Positions 17,418 to 28,500 of a DNA stretch of 64,000 bases are shown one piece after another; positions within the stretch are counted from its first letter, which is position 1, and each line of letters starts with the position of its first letter. The position numbers and the translations under genes are program-made. The notes beneath the pieces are model-generated. The model was not told the DNA's origin, did no database searches, and saw nothing but the letters and a program-made list of their open reading frames with translations. Source of the DNA: DATEPR01 sp036273855 (lineage in GTDB: Bacteria; Actinomycetota; Actinomycetes; Mycobacteriales; Pseudonocardiaceae); assembly GCA_036273855.1 (NCBI GenBank), contig DASUGU010000086.1:31960-95959 (forward strand). The letters run 5' to 3'.

Positions 17418-17829
17418 CGTCGAACGAAGCGGCAGACCGGAAACACGCCAAGCATTTGGTGAACGTAGGCGCTACCTGAGCGCAGGTTCGGCGATCTGCC
17501 AGCGATCCTGTCAGCCATGCCTTCATGGGCGAGCTGGTGTCGGCGGCCAGCATCGTAGGGTGTCGATCGGTGGGCGTTGTTACGCGACTTGGCTCAGATG
17601 AAATCTTGGTGCACACCGTGCGGGTGTGGTTGCTGCCGACCCAGTGGGGTGCCGTCCACCACACCAGTATCCGCGATTCCCCATCGGCTCCGACGGATCA
17701 TGCAGTCTGCGCTGGGCCGAGAGGGCGCAAAGAAGTCAGTGTAGGACAAGCGCACCCGCGCTGATGTGCGCCGCCTATCCGCCTATTAGGGGTGAAATCG
17801 ACATCGCCTCCAAACGGCGAACTGACCGC
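17418..17829. other. Intergenic, no supported gene
   Basis: Short frames only, none with coherent codon use or a family match. It separates the plus-strand coiled-coil gene from the 3' end of the minus-strand receptor gene. A stretch at 17645-17667 resembles the receptor's VANTGVVGG coding sequence in about 20 of 23 bases on the same strand; it may be chance or a relic. Confidence 0.4.
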
Positions 17830-20800
17830 CTACCGGACGTTGTTCGCCTCCTGGCGGACCTGATCCGCATCGTCGTGCCGGCCGAGTTGGTCCAGGATGC
17901 TGGCCTTCGTTTCGAGGGCTCGGCGCAGGTTGTCCGTGTCACCAAGGCGTCGTTGGATCTCGACCGCTTCCTGCGCGGCGGTCACGGCCTTCTCGAGTTC
18001 ACCTGTTCGCTCCAGGCTCTTTGCCATCAGACGCAGAGCGTCGGCGAGGGCGGGGTCGGCATCCGCCTGCCGCCGCCAGATCGCCACCGCTTCCCGTGCG
18101 GCGGTCAGTGCGTTCGCGTGGCGACACAGACGCCGTTGGAAGACGGCCAGATTGGTCCATGATCGACCGAGTGCTGGTCCGTAGCGTGCCGGATCCCTGC
18201 GCGCCAACCGCAGAGTGATCGTCACCGTCTCCTGCCCGACACCCAGCGCTTCCTCATCGTGCCCGAGTTCGCCCAGTCCTACGCTCAGCGAGCGGAGTGA
18301 CATCGCCAGGTCGTCCTCGTGCGTTCCGGGATCCGCTGCTGCCAGCCGCCGGAAGAGTTCAACCGCCGCCCGCTGGTGGGGCAACGCCTCCGCAGCTCGA
18401 CCCGTTGTCGACAGGCAGTCGCCCAGCGACATCAGCGCACTCGCCAGGTGAGGCTCGCGCCTGGACGGATCGGCTGCTGCCAGCCGCTGTGCGATCTCGA
18501 CGGCTTCCCGAACGGTGCTCAGCGCCTGCTCCGGCTCGTTCAGCTTCGTCAGATCATAGCTGAGGTGCAGCAACGATTTGGCGAATGTCGGCTCGTATTT
18601 GGCAGGGTGGGCGGCCACCAGGCGCCGCCAGATCGCGATCGCCTCCTGTTGGTACGTCACAGCCTCCGCGCAACGTTCCAGACGCGACAGGCAGATCCCG
18701 GCGTGGCGCAGGGCTCGCGCATGCAGGGCGGCGAACATGGCGAGGCCGGATTCGGCCAGTTTCCTGGAAAGCTCGGCGGCCTCCAGCGACACCACGAGTG
18801 CGTGCTCCTTGTCGCCGACTCTGCGCAGGCAGACTGCAAGGCTGTACAGGGACTGCGCTAGATTTGGCTCGTGTGCGGCCGGCGTGGTCGCCGCCAGTTT
18901 CCGACGTATCTCGACCGCTTCCCGCGCCACGATCAGCGCCTCCTCGGCCCGCTCCGACTCCTTCAGACAAATGCTGAGGCTGTGCAGTGACGTACCCAGT
19001 CCACGCCGATGCACGATAGGATCGAGTTCGGCCAACTGCCGCCGGACGTCCACCGCCTCCCGCATGATCGCCAGTGCTTCCTGATGCCGTGCCCATCTCA
19101 TCAGGCGCGCGCCGAGACTGGTCAGGGAATCCGCCAGCGGAGCTTGGTGGGCGGCAGGGTTGGCGGCTGCCAGTCGCCGGCGGATCTCCACGGCCTCCCG
19201 GGTGGCGGCTTGCGCTTCGTCGTCCCGGTCCAACTCCGAGAAGCCTCGGCCGAGGCTGTGTAGTGAGGCGGCCAGTCCGGGCAGATGGGCCGTGGGGTTG
19301 GCGCCCGCCAATCGCCGGCGAATCGTCACCGCCTCCTGCCGGGCGACCAGCGCCTCCGCGAACCGGCCCAGTCGGGCCAGGTCACGGCCGAGGTTACTGA
19401 GCGATCTGGCCAGTTCGGGTTCGTATGCAGCCGGTTTGGTCTTCACCAGTCGCCGATAGGTGTCGACGGCCTGCTCGGTCACATCGAGGGCTTCCGCGTG
19501 ATCGCCTAGATGCGCGTGGACATTGCCGAGATTGTTCAGCGCGGCCGCGAGATCGGGCAGGTAGGCGACCGGGATGGCCTCGGCGAGCCGGCGACGAATG
19601 GCCACGGCCTCTTGAATGGAGGGCAGGGCCTCGCGGCGCCGGTCCAGTTCGGACAAGCTCGCGCTGAGATTGTTCAGCGCGGTCGCCAGGTCCGGTTCGT
19701 AGCCGGCAGGGTCAACCGTCGCCAGTCTCCGGTAGGCGGCTACTGCCGCTCGTTCGGCCGTCACGGCCTCGCCGTACAGGCCCGCGTTGCTCGCTCGGAT
19801 GCCCAGCTTGAGCTGCAACGCGCCGCGGGTCGCGTCGTCGCACGCCGTGGTCAGGCCGTGCTCGGTGAGCCGGCGGGTGAGCGCCACCATGCCCGTGTCC
19901 AGGTCGACGTGCCGGTCTCGGTCCGGCAGGTGAGCGTCGAGCCGCTCCAGCAACTCCAGCGTGGCGTACTCGGCGAGCGTGACCAGGCTGGCACCGCCGG
20001 TTTCGACGACCAGCCGGGGATTCTCGTGCAGGAGCGGGAAAAGGTGATCCTGGCGGACGTGCTGCCAGCGACGGCCGGTTTCCACGAGGATCGCGAGCGC
20101 GGCGGCCGGTGGGTCGCCGCCGGCCGGGAGGAGCAGCTGGCGGGGCAGTGTCGTCGCCCAGCCGTCCGAGTGGCCTCCAGTGCCGGCGCCCGGTAGCAGC
20201 TGGGCGAGGAAGTCCTCACCCAGTCGGTCCGGGAACAGTGGCTCCAGCGCCGTGCCCGCTGTGGTCGGCGGATAGCAGGTCGCATGGTCGCCAAGCAGGG
20301 ACAGCGCGTCGGCCGGACCATCGGCCAGGCCCATCACGACCACCATGTCGGCCGCGACCGTGGTGGGCAGCGGCCGGGTGAGAGTCGCCAAGCCGACCAA
20401 TCGGCCCATCTCCGTAGGCGACACCGATATGCGGCCGTTGTCGCGCATGGCGTGCCAGTGGTCGTACTCGCGGTCGAGCAGGTACGAGGACAGCTCCGCG
20501 GGATCGGTCGGAGCGGTCGCGGACCGGAGGTGGGCGTCCACGGCTACCAGCGCGGCCATGTGCAATGTGAGGACGAGTTCGTATGCCTGGTCCGCCAGTG
20601 AACCGGCCGGTCGCAGTTCGGTGAACTCCGTGGCACCCAACACCTGGGCGAACCGGTCGCGTGCCATGGTGAACGCGATCTGCCGTCCCGCGACGGTGTC
20701 GGCGAGCGGTCCCAACGGCAACTCGTCCACACCGGCGTTGAGCTTGAACAACGGATTCGCCAGGGATTTCCACCAGTAGTCCGCGGGTCGGGACAGCAGC

Positions 20801-21351
20801 AGGACTCTGGCCGGGCCGCCGCTCTGGTGGAGGAATCGGCTCTGGAACAGGCGTTCCAGGTCGACGCGCGGCCATCGCTCGGCATAGTCGACCACCACCA
20901 GCAGCCCGCAGCTTTCGGTGCACTGATCGATTCCGGGTGCAGGAGGTCCCGGATCGGAGTTGTGGCGGACCTGCGCGACGGCCCAGCCATCCTCAGCGGA
21001 CCGTTGGGCGAACGCGGCGGCCAACCGCGTCTTGCCCTGCCCGCCGGGCGCGTGCACCAGCATGGTGGAGAGGTCACCCGGCGCATCGCGCCAGGCCGTG
21101 AGCCTGGCTAGTTCGTCGATCCGGCCGAAGAACGGCACGACTCGGCTGCCCGTGGCCAGCAGGCCGCTCGGTCCCCGCCGCTGCGGATCGAGATCCCTGT
21201 GTACGGTCAGCGGAAATGCCTCGGTCCAGAACGTCTCGGTGACACTGGACACGTTGATGGTGAAATTCCCGCCGACCACACCAGTATTCGCCACGGCGAC
21301 GTCCGTGGCCGACTGGTGGACATCGCCCGTCCGCGCCGCCGAAGGTCTCAC
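17830..21351 (-). CDS. STAND (NLR-like) NTPase with C-terminal TPR array
   Basis: 1,173 aa. A short N-terminal motif VANTGVVGGNF (residues 20-30) is followed by a signal-transduction ATPase: Walker A HAPGGQGKTRLA (about 100-111), Walker B GLLVVVDYAE, sensor-like LLLSRPADYWW. From about residue 490 to the end come roughly fifteen tetratricopeptide repeats of about 42-44 residues (recurring LATALNNLS..L and REAVEIRRRLAA phrases). The plan is that of bacterial NLR-like defence receptors: the TPRs sense, the NTPase oligomerises, the N-terminus recruits an effector. The GTG start overlaps the SEFIR gene stop (GTGA), and the two N/C-terminal motifs match, so they form one system. Confidence 0.88.
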   Translation of the reverse strand: MRPSAARTGDVHQSATDVAVANTGVVGGNFTINVSSVTETFWTEAFPLTVHRDLDPQRRGPSGLLATGSRVVPFFGRIDELARLTAWRDAPGDLSTMLVHAPGGQGKTRLAAAFAQRSAEDGWAVAQVRHNSDPGPPAPGIDQCTESCGLLVVVDYAERWPRVDLERLFQSRFLHQSGGPARVLLLSRPADYWWKSLANPLFKLNAGVDELPLGPLADTVAGRQIAFTMARDRFAQVLGATEFTELRPAGSLADQAYELVLTLHMAALVAVDAHLRSATAPTDPAELSSYLLDREYDHWHAMRDNGRISVSPTEMGRLVGLATLTRPLPTTVAADMVVVMGLADGPADALSLLGDHATCYPPTTAGTALEPLFPDRLGEDFLAQLLPGAGTGGHSDGWATTLPRQLLLPAGGDPPAAALAILVETGRRWQHVRQDHLFPLLHENPRLVVETGGASLVTLAEYATLELLERLDAHLPDRDRHVDLDTGMVALTRRLTEHGLTTACDDATRGALQLKLGIRASNAGLYGEAVTAERAAVAAYRRLATVDPAGYEPDLATALNNLSASLSELDRRREALPSIQEAVAIRRRLAEAIPVAYLPDLAAALNNLGNVHAHLGDHAEALDVTEQAVDTYRRLVKTKPAAYEPELARSLSNLGRDLARLGRFAEALVARQEAVTIRRRLAGANPTAHLPGLAASLHSLGRGFSELDRDDEAQAATREAVEIRRRLAAANPAAHQAPLADSLTSLGARLMRWARHQEALAIMREAVDVRRQLAELDPIVHRRGLGTSLHSLSICLKESERAEEALIVAREAVEIRRKLAATTPAAHEPNLAQSLYSLAVCLRRVGDKEHALVVSLEAAELSRKLAESGLAMFAALHARALRHAGICLSRLERCAEAVTYQQEAIAIWRRLVAAHPAKYEPTFAKSLLHLSYDLTKLNEPEQALSTVREAVEIAQRLAAADPSRREPHLASALMSLGDCLSTTGRAAEALPHQRAAVELFRRLAAADPGTHEDDLAMSLRSLSVGLGELGHDEEALGVGQETVTITLRLARRDPARYGPALGRSWTNLAVFQRRLCRHANALTAAREAVAIWRRQADADPALADALRLMAKSLERTGELEKAVTAAQEAVEIQRRLGDTDNLRRALETKASILDQLGRHDDADQVRQEANNVR

Positions 21352-22007
21352 GGCCTAGAGCCGTACACCCTGAAGTCACCGCCCACGATGCCGGTGTTCG
21401 CGACGTGCTGACCACCGCCGGACTGGGTTATCGAACCTGTTCCGGCGGTGGTGTCCGATATGGACTTTCCGGCTGTGGTGGGGAGCACCGGCCTGGGTCC
21501 CAACGGTGGACGGAGATGACTCGGCTGATCGGTCAGCACTCGCAGCAGATCGACCGCCCCGGCCGTACTGAATGCCGTCACCGAATAGTGATCGGCGGTA
21601 CGAGGCTGGAGGAACAACGGAATGTCGTCCGGCGTGTATCCGGGCAACACAACTGGAAGCAGCTTCTGGCCCCACGTCTCCCGGTCGCTGTGCAGCAGTT
21701 CGCGAAACAATGACGCCTCGGACTGGGCGCCTCGATTCTCGTCCGACCCGACGTTCCCGTCGCCCACTTGGCGGAACACCGGCGAGGCTACCACGACAAT
21801 GAAGTCTGCCCGCCGAGTCAACTTGAGCACCCATGTGTACCAGTCCCGTCGCCGGTCGGTGAACCACTGGTCGAGTTCGGCGTCGATGCCCTGGCCTCGT
21901 AGGAAGGTGGCGAACTCAAGGACCAGTGCCTTGTGCGTGTCGTTGTCGTGGGTATAGGAGACGAACACCCGGGGGGCATCGTCCCCGGCCTCATCGGTGT
22001 TGATCAT
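21348..22007 (-). CDS. SEFIR-domain effector with C-terminal amyloid-like motif
   Basis: 219 aa. Residues 12-150 form a SEFIR (TIR-like) domain: RVFVSYTHDND, LRGQGIDAELDQW, ADFIVVVASPVF and LLPVVLPGYTPDDIP. A linker rich in Thr, Pro and Gly leads to the C-terminal motif HVANTGIVGGDFRV (201-214), nearly the same as residues 19-32 of the receptor encoded next. Effector C-terminus matching receptor N-terminus, on adjacent coupled genes, is the layout described for bacterial NLR amyloid-signalling pairs. The SEFIR domain would then be the cell-death or signalling output. It is the first gene of the operon; no strong SD is evident. Confidence 0.88.
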   Translation of the reverse strand: MINTDEAGDDAPRVFVSYTHDNDTHKALVLEFATFLRGQGIDAELDQWFTDRRRDWYTWVLKLTRRADFIVVVASPVFRQVGDGNVGSDENRGAQSEASLFRELLHSDRETWGQKLLPVVLPGYTPDDIPLFLQPRTADHYSVTAFSTAGAVDLLRVLTDQPSHLRPPLGPRPVLPTTAGKSISDTTAGTGSITQSGGGQHVANTGIVGGDFRVYGSRP

Positions 22008-22775
22008 GACACCTCCACCGTTTTTGATCGCGGCCGACTTCCTGGTGCGCGGCCTAGGTGCCGACGCCGTACACGACCGACCATCTTACCTCCGCGCTAT
22101 GTGGCGAGTAGCCCAGTGGCATGTGGCGAGCGGTTGATCAGCGGGCGCGCAGCGTTGTCCATGGTTTGACCATCTACTGTCAACTCGCCGTTTCCACCAC
22201 AGTCTGCACAGGACCCGGCGGAAACAGGCGGAGACGGCAGCCGAACTCGCCACCGCCACGGTGACCAGCCTTTGGACACCGTGCACCTCGGCAATTCTGA
22301 AGTGGTCGGCGTCGTGCGCGTGTATCTGGCCGAATCGCCGCTCGGGGAGGTGTACCCAGCACCTGCTGCCCGGCCGGCGGCCATCCGCGACGCTGGTCGT
22401 CGAGCCGGACCCGCAGCGGCTGAACAACGCCACCCGGACGCAGCTGTTGGTGGAGCGGATCACCGAGGTCGGCCGGCCGATTCCGGACCTGTCGCCGTAG
22501 CCGAAGGGCACGGCCGCGTTGGTCCGCTCGATCGTCACGGCCGAGAGCACAACGATCGGAATCGAACAGGAGCACATCGAGTGCCCGGACTGCCGGCGGC
22601 CGGACGAACCGCCAGCCCATCGAGGAGCACGGCCCAGTCAAGTGAGAGGTACTGCCCCAGCCCGGCTGCCCCGGCCATCCCCCCGGATGACCGGGGCGCC
22701 CAACCAGTTCAGCAGGATCAGGCACAATGTGCTGCAGGTTATCGCGCTGATCAAGATCTGAAGCCAGCCTTCTTG
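22008..22775. other. Gene-poor stretch between two defence operons
   Basis: No gene supported. Plus-strand frames near 22380-22500 (TQLLVERITEVGRPIPDL) and 22519-22620 (GIEQEHIECPDCRRPDEP) look like pieces of real protein broken by shifts, but I cannot name the family. The SEFIR promoter should be at the left edge. Confidence 0.35.
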
Positions 22776-25586
22776 CTATTCGCCCTCCAGGGCCACGGTC
22801 GCGTCGCCGTCTTTGAGCTCGTCGAGTTCGACTTCTTCGTCAGGGTCGACGGTGCGGCGATAATCCGGGTGATCCTTGTCCATCTTGGCCGCGAGGTGGA
22901 TAGGCGCCGGGTAGCTGGTGCGGCCGTCCCAGGAGACGGCATGGTCACAGAGCCGTGCGGCGGCGATGGCATAGCGGATCGGGTCGCTGTCCGCGCCAAC
23001 GACGAGGATCTCGGTTGCCGTATGGGCGTACCAGGTGTGTTGGCCGGCTTCGTTATAGGCGGTCCATCGGGTGCTGGCCTCTCCCGCACGGCTGTACTTA
23101 CGTCCGCCGGTGAACTGGCGTGGGATGTTGGATAGGACCCATGTGTTCCGAACTCCGTCCAGCTGGTAGAGACCCTCGGTGGTCTTCTTGATGTGAGGCT
23201 TCTTTTCGACAGTCCCGTCCTTCTGTTTGTCGTCCTTGAGGGCGTGCAACTCGACCGGTCGAGGTAGGTCGCGGGAGCCAGATGTCACGCGAACGATGGC
23301 GCGCGGCCGATAGCCGCTGGAAGGGCTGCAACCTGGAAGGGCCGGCCGGTCGTTGACCCGTCCTGCCGAGTCCGGACGTAGGTCGAGGTTCTTGTTGGCG
23401 AGCAGCGGCCAGAGGGCGCGGGAGCTGTCGCCGGAAACCAGCAGGACATAGCCATTGGCCGTGTCCAGGTGGTCCTGGAGTTGTCCAAGCGCCGTGTCGA
23501 TGCTGTCAACCAGTGAGAGGTCCTGGCGTTTGCCTTCAGGTAGTGGGTGCGAACGGAAGGCGGTGTTGGCGGCGAAGTAGTCTTGCCAGCCGGTCGTTCC
23601 GCCGCGTGGGTGTCGTTTGGGCTGATATGCCTTGACGTGCCAGTGGTCTCCGTCGGGGATGAGCGCCACCAGCGACCAGCTCAGCCGCGGTCCCGCTGAG
23701 GTCCACCGTGCGCCGCGCTGTTCGCGAATGTGCAAGCCGACGAACGCGACAGACTCCTTCAGACCGTAGCGGCCGTAGGCAAGCGCTCGGCTGAGCCGTG
23801 GGTGGATCAGACCAGCGGCGCGCAGCATGTCGGCGACTGCGTTGTGACCCGGATGATCCTTCTTCAGACTGAGCCCCAGCTTGGTCAACGGGTCGGTCTC
23901 CTCGGCATCTGTCTCGGCGGGAGTGGCGGCGTCAGTGCCGGTATCGGTGCCGTTTGCCGTGACTTTGATCGGTTTGGCCGCCGGTCCGGTGTCCGGCTTG
24001 GGAGCGGGCTTGGTCGTGACGAACTGTGCGAGCACCCGATGCTGGGCAAGCAGTCGGTTGAGAGGGTGCTTGGCGTCGGTCAGGTCAGGGTCGGCCACCG
24101 TACTGTCGGGTCGGCGGGCCTGCTTGCGTTGCGCGGCCCACGCGCGTGCGTCGTACTCGGTCTCGCACAATGCCATGGTCCGCGTGCCGTCGGGCACATC
24201 GAGATGAGGAACCGCGGCCAGGAGCGTAGCTCGGCTGGAGTGGTCACCGTGGGCCAGCAACTCTGCGGCGTGGTGGAAGATGATCTCGACGTGGTCACCG
24301 ATGCGTGCCGCTTCGTCCTCCGGCATACCGGAGTCCGCGAGGTCGGGGCGGCTGAAGTGGTAGGCCAACAGGCGCTGTAGCCGGGCGCGAGTGTGCTGAC
24401 GGCGGTAGAGGACGAGCACTCGCAGGCGCTGGCAGCCCGATGCCTCAATGATGGTGGGCAGGGCGGCTTGGTCGAGCAGGTCCGTGTCCCGGCCCGCTGT
24501 CACCTGGCGGCGCGCACCCTTGGGGAACTGGTGACCGGCGACGTTACGGGCGATGATGTTGGGTGTGCCCAGGACCGTGGATAGGTGGCCGCTGAGTTCA
24601 CGGATGGTGTACATGCCAACGCCGCGACCGATCGGGAATCGGACGGATTTCGGGACCAGCGCACGCAGCCTGCCGGGTTCGCCGGTCAGGTCGCGGTCCT
24701 CCGGCCGGATCAGGGTCTCGCCGCCGAGCCGGGCCCACACGGTGAGCGCGATGTCGCTGGTGTGCTCGATTCGGGTCATTCGGCCGCGGCCTTCGATGGT
24801 GAGCGCGAGCAGCGGATCCTGTGTCGAGCGTTGGGCCAGCCAAGCGGTGCGTGAGGAGTTGAGCCAGCGGCTCAGCCTGGACACCGAGGGGTCCACCACC
24901 ATGACCGGGTCGCGCATCCAGGGCAGCGTCTTCATCATCAGTTGCACTCGCAGCGCGGCGTAGGACGGGTTGCCCTCGTCATTGTCCCAGTGGCCGGTCC
25001 ACAGCAGGTCTGTGTCCCAGACCAGGAGGTTTCCCTCGGTGTCGGCCCGGAGGGCGACTTCGCGGCCGTCCACCTTCCAGACGCTGGAGGCCAGTTGTTG
25101 GGCGACTTCCCAGGTGGCCGCGTCGTACACCCAGTAGGCCGCGTCGGGCTGGTCGCCCACGCGCTTGATCTCGTTGGCCAACAGGACCTCATCGGGCGTG
25201 ATGCCCGCCAGCAGTTCGGCCAACTCGCTGGAGTAGGAGAAGCTGATCTCGTCCTCGGGCACTTTGAGCAGTGCCTGTTCCCACAGAACCACGGCGTCAT
25301 GGACGTCGCGGCGATCCAATCTGTGGCGGCTGATCATCTGCCGTGGTGGGTCGTTGCGGCTTGTCGGGAACAGGTTGACGCTCGTGCGGCCGATGGCGCG
25401 TAGGGCGGTGGCCAGGCCGGCGTAGGGCAGGTTTGCGCGCGAGCCGGTGATGTCGCGGTAGCGGTCCAGCAGGTCTCGCCACACATCGCGGGCGCGTTCG
25501 GGAAAGTGGTGGATGTGCACCCGGCCGTGCAGTTCGGTGGTCAGTGGGTAGGCCAGCAGGTGCAGGGTGTCGTCGCCCGTGGTCAT
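22776..25586 (-). CDS. pPIWI-RE protein (Argonaute-like PIWI module)
   Basis: 936 aa; the ATG at 25586 overlaps the helicase stop (ATGA). The size, the gene order and segments such as NLFPTSRNDPP, RIGDHVEIIFHHAAELL, SWSLVALIPDGDHWHVKAYQP and the late ILVVGADSDPIRYAIAAARLC agree with the pPIWI-RE family, in which an RNase-H-fold PIWI module carries conserved Arg and Glu residues. A low-complexity linker (about residues 555-600, Thr, Ala, Pro, Asp) divides an N-terminal half from the PIWI-like C-terminal half. Members are predicted to use guide strands against invading DNA or R-loops. The family call rests mainly on the three-gene context; I could not align it. Confidence 0.8.
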   Translation of the reverse strand: MTTGDDTLHLLAYPLTTELHGRVHIHHFPERARDVWRDLLDRYRDITGSRANLPYAGLATALRAIGRTSVNLFPTSRNDPPRQMISRHRLDRRDVHDAVVLWEQALLKVPEDEISFSYSSELAELLAGITPDEVLLANEIKRVGDQPDAAYWVYDAATWEVAQQLASSVWKVDGREVALRADTEGNLLVWDTDLLWTGHWDNDEGNPSYAALRVQLMMKTLPWMRDPVMVVDPSVSRLSRWLNSSRTAWLAQRSTQDPLLALTIEGRGRMTRIEHTSDIALTVWARLGGETLIRPEDRDLTGEPGRLRALVPKSVRFPIGRGVGMYTIRELSGHLSTVLGTPNIIARNVAGHQFPKGARRQVTAGRDTDLLDQAALPTIIEASGCQRLRVLVLYRRQHTRARLQRLLAYHFSRPDLADSGMPEDEAARIGDHVEIIFHHAAELLAHGDHSSRATLLAAVPHLDVPDGTRTMALCETEYDARAWAAQRKQARRPDSTVADPDLTDAKHPLNRLLAQHRVLAQFVTTKPAPKPDTGPAAKPIKVTANGTDTGTDAATPAETDAEETDPLTKLGLSLKKDHPGHNAVADMLRAAGLIHPRLSRALAYGRYGLKESVAFVGLHIREQRGARWTSAGPRLSWSLVALIPDGDHWHVKAYQPKRHPRGGTTGWQDYFAANTAFRSHPLPEGKRQDLSLVDSIDTALGQLQDHLDTANGYVLLVSGDSSRALWPLLANKNLDLRPDSAGRVNDRPALPGCSPSSGYRPRAIVRVTSGSRDLPRPVELHALKDDKQKDGTVEKKPHIKKTTEGLYQLDGVRNTWVLSNIPRQFTGGRKYSRAGEASTRWTAYNEAGQHTWYAHTATEILVVGADSDPIRYAIAAARLCDHAVSWDGRTSYPAPIHLAAKMDKDHPDYRRTVDPDEEVELDELKDGDATVALEGE

Positions 25587-28500
25587 CGGTTGTCGTCCTC
25601 GAAGGTGGGGTCGATCCCGGCGAAGTCGAGCCAGGACACCAGCGTGGAGCCGTAGATGCGGCTCAGTGCACGCTGGCGGGCTGGGGTGAGGTTGTCGTAG
25701 TAGAAGCGCAACAGACCAGGTAGGTCGCTGCCGAACTTCGTGTCGTGGAAGGCGCCATCGACGAGGTAGAGCTCGACCGGGGTGCCGCCGCGGCGGGCGC
25801 GTCCGGCGAGTTGGATCAGGTCGACAAGCATCCCGGCGACGGCTTCGGCCTTGAGCACGCGGCTGAGCCGACTGAACCGAGGATCGCTGGCCAGGATGTG
25901 GTGCAGCCGCGAGAACGCGGCCTGGCGCTGCTCGGCCAGCAACGCGGCGGGGTCGGGGCCGGGCGTGCCGATATCGAGCGCGTGCGAGTTGACGCTGGCA
26001 AACATCTCCGCCGAGTCTGTGAGCTGGGTCGGCGGACGTACACACACCCAGACCGACGCCAGAGCGGAGCGCTGGTCACCGGGCACCAGGATGTTGAGAC
26101 CGCGTGCCACCAGGCTCAACGGCGCGATGCACACCTTGACGTTCGGATACTCCCGCGGCAGCGCCTCCAGGTCGTCCACGGTCAACCGCACCACCCCGGA
26201 GGGCAACGCCACCGAGGACGACCGCTGGTCTTTCGACACGACCACCGCTACCCAGCTCGGGTCACCGACATGGGAGGCGATCCCGGCGCCCAGCAGCGCT
26301 GCGTGCTTGTAGGAGTTGCCGACCAGCATGCACAGTTCCCGGTCGGGCGCGTTCTCGGCGAGCTTGCGCAGATGCCGGTCTAGATGCTGATCCCACAGGG
26401 TCTTGCCGAGTTCGCGGATCGCGTCGGGCTTCTGGGACTCGGACCGGCCACCGATGTGGATGGCCTGGAACTCCTCGTCGAGCGCCTTGCCTGCGCGGGT
26501 GGTGAACGCGCCCGGCGCGGCATCGGTCATCGCATAGGTGATCTCGGCCTTGACATGTTCGCGGGCGGCACCGGGGAAGAAGGCCGTGGCTGACAAACCG
26601 AGAACGATCCGTGGCACTCCCGCGGTCGCCAGGGCGACGGTGCCGCCCAACTGAGCCACGGTGGTGTGCGGGTCGCCGGCAATGGCCTGCACGGACAGCT
26701 TGCCCTGCAAGTACGGGTCGGTCACCTTGTCCACGCGAAACCCGAACAGCAGGTACCCCAGTGGACCGTAGGGGATGGTGGCGTGCTGGACGAAGGTCCC
26801 GAGCTTCTCGGCGAGCACGCGGGCGGCGGGAAGCTCGGTACCCGGTGAGCTGGCCGCGAAGGTCAGGCGAGTCAGCGACTGGTGCAGCGCGCCAAGCCAG
26901 GTCCGCACGAGTAGGGCATTGACCACATCGCGACGCAGATTCTGGTCCCGGATCCGTCGGGTCAGCGTGCGGTGCAGACTGTGCTTCACCTCCCGGATCC
27001 GGTCCTGGCCGGTGTCGTTGCTTACGGCCGAGCGCAGCAGGCTGGCCACCGTTCGCATCTTGCGCGGTGGTGCGCCGCCATTGACCTCGCGGGTGTCCGG
27101 GAAGAGGGCGTTGAACTGCTCGTAGATCTCCGGTGCGACCCCGTTGGTGACGTCGTTGACGCCGAACAGGACCTGGAGCAACATCCGGTCGTTGGAGCCG
27201 GGTACGTGCCAGCCGGAGCCGGGCCGGTCGGGGTCTGCCTCCAGCCACATGTCCTGTTCCAGCACATAGTTGAGGAACTGGTCGGCCAGGAACCGGGTGC
27301 GGGACAGAGCGGGGACGATCTCGCGGTCCTCGGCGGGTAGCAGCATCGTGCGTTGGGTATCGAGCTGCGCGAGGGGCAGCTCGTGCTGCCCTCCGCTGGC
27401 CGCCAGTGCGAGTTGCTTGGCTCCGGCGTCGAACATGTTGCTCTGCAGTAGGTCGACTTCATCGATGATCAGCGCTGGGCAGCGGCGCATGAGGAATTCC
27501 AACAAGGGCATACGGCTGTGGTCGATGCCGTCGATCCGCACGGGAATCGGCACCGTGCCGTGGATCAGGTTGTGATGGTTGGTGACAATGATGTCGGCTG
27601 TGACGGCGTCGTGGAATCCCCGGTGCCGCCCGCAGGCGCCCAGCCTAGGGCAGGCGTGCCGCTGGTCGGCCTCGAACTTGCCTCGCTTCTCCTTCGTGAC
27701 AGGGCTGGTCTCCTCCTCGCCGGACGCTGGCCGGGCACGTAGGGAGGTGCAGGGTTCGTCCGGCGCTGTCGGTGGCGGGCCGTCGACCATGAGCGCGGGC
27801 AGAAAGCAGCCGTAGCCGAGCGTGTCGAAGCGGTCCCACTCGCCGCGTTCGGCCGCCTGGGTCGCTTTCTCCTCCAGCCGCCGCGGGGACACCAGGGCGA
27901 CGCACCGGGAAGGTGTGCCCAGGGCGGCGAGGTCGGCCTCGATGCCCGCAGTCAAGCGCCGCGCGTTGTCCTCCTCGCGGGCGATCTTCTCTGCGGTGGT
28001 CAGCGCCTCATGGATGGTACCTACGACGATGGCGACCGGGATGCTCTGCCGGGCCAGGTGGACCGCCAGCAATCGAGTCAGCACGCTCTTGCCGACGCCG
28101 GTCGGGGCGTTGAGCAACCTGATGTCGCCCGCCCGCAGCAACAACTCGGTCACCGGGAGGTTCTCGATGTCGCGCAGCTTGTCGAACAGCTCCTTGATGA
28201 TGTCGCTCTGCCACGGCGACATCCCGGATGCCGTCGCCAGATGGTTTGCGAGTGCTTTAAGATCAGCAGGGCTGACCTTGACGGCATCCACCTTTCCGGC
28301 CGTGTTCAACACCACGGGGGCGACGGAGGCGCCGCTGACGGTGATCGGCAGCTCGACCGTGGACTCACCCCGCCAGCCGAAGCTCCACCGTCCGGGGCCA
28401 GCCACCGGCAGCGGACGCCGGCTCTGCAGGTACTTGGTCTCGGCCTCCTCGAGCAGACGCTCGGCGAGGTCGAGCGGGTGCTGCCCGTGCCGTGCGATCA

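Noticed and set aside
17645..17667. About 20 of 23 bases like the VANTGVVGG coding sequence, downstream of the receptor
   Set aside because: The reading frame around it has no coding character and no effector-like protein; too short to separate from chance.
22180..22760. Open frames on both strands between the SEFIR and pPIWI operons
   Set aside because: No SD, poor codon use and no recognisable domain; kept only as possible debris.
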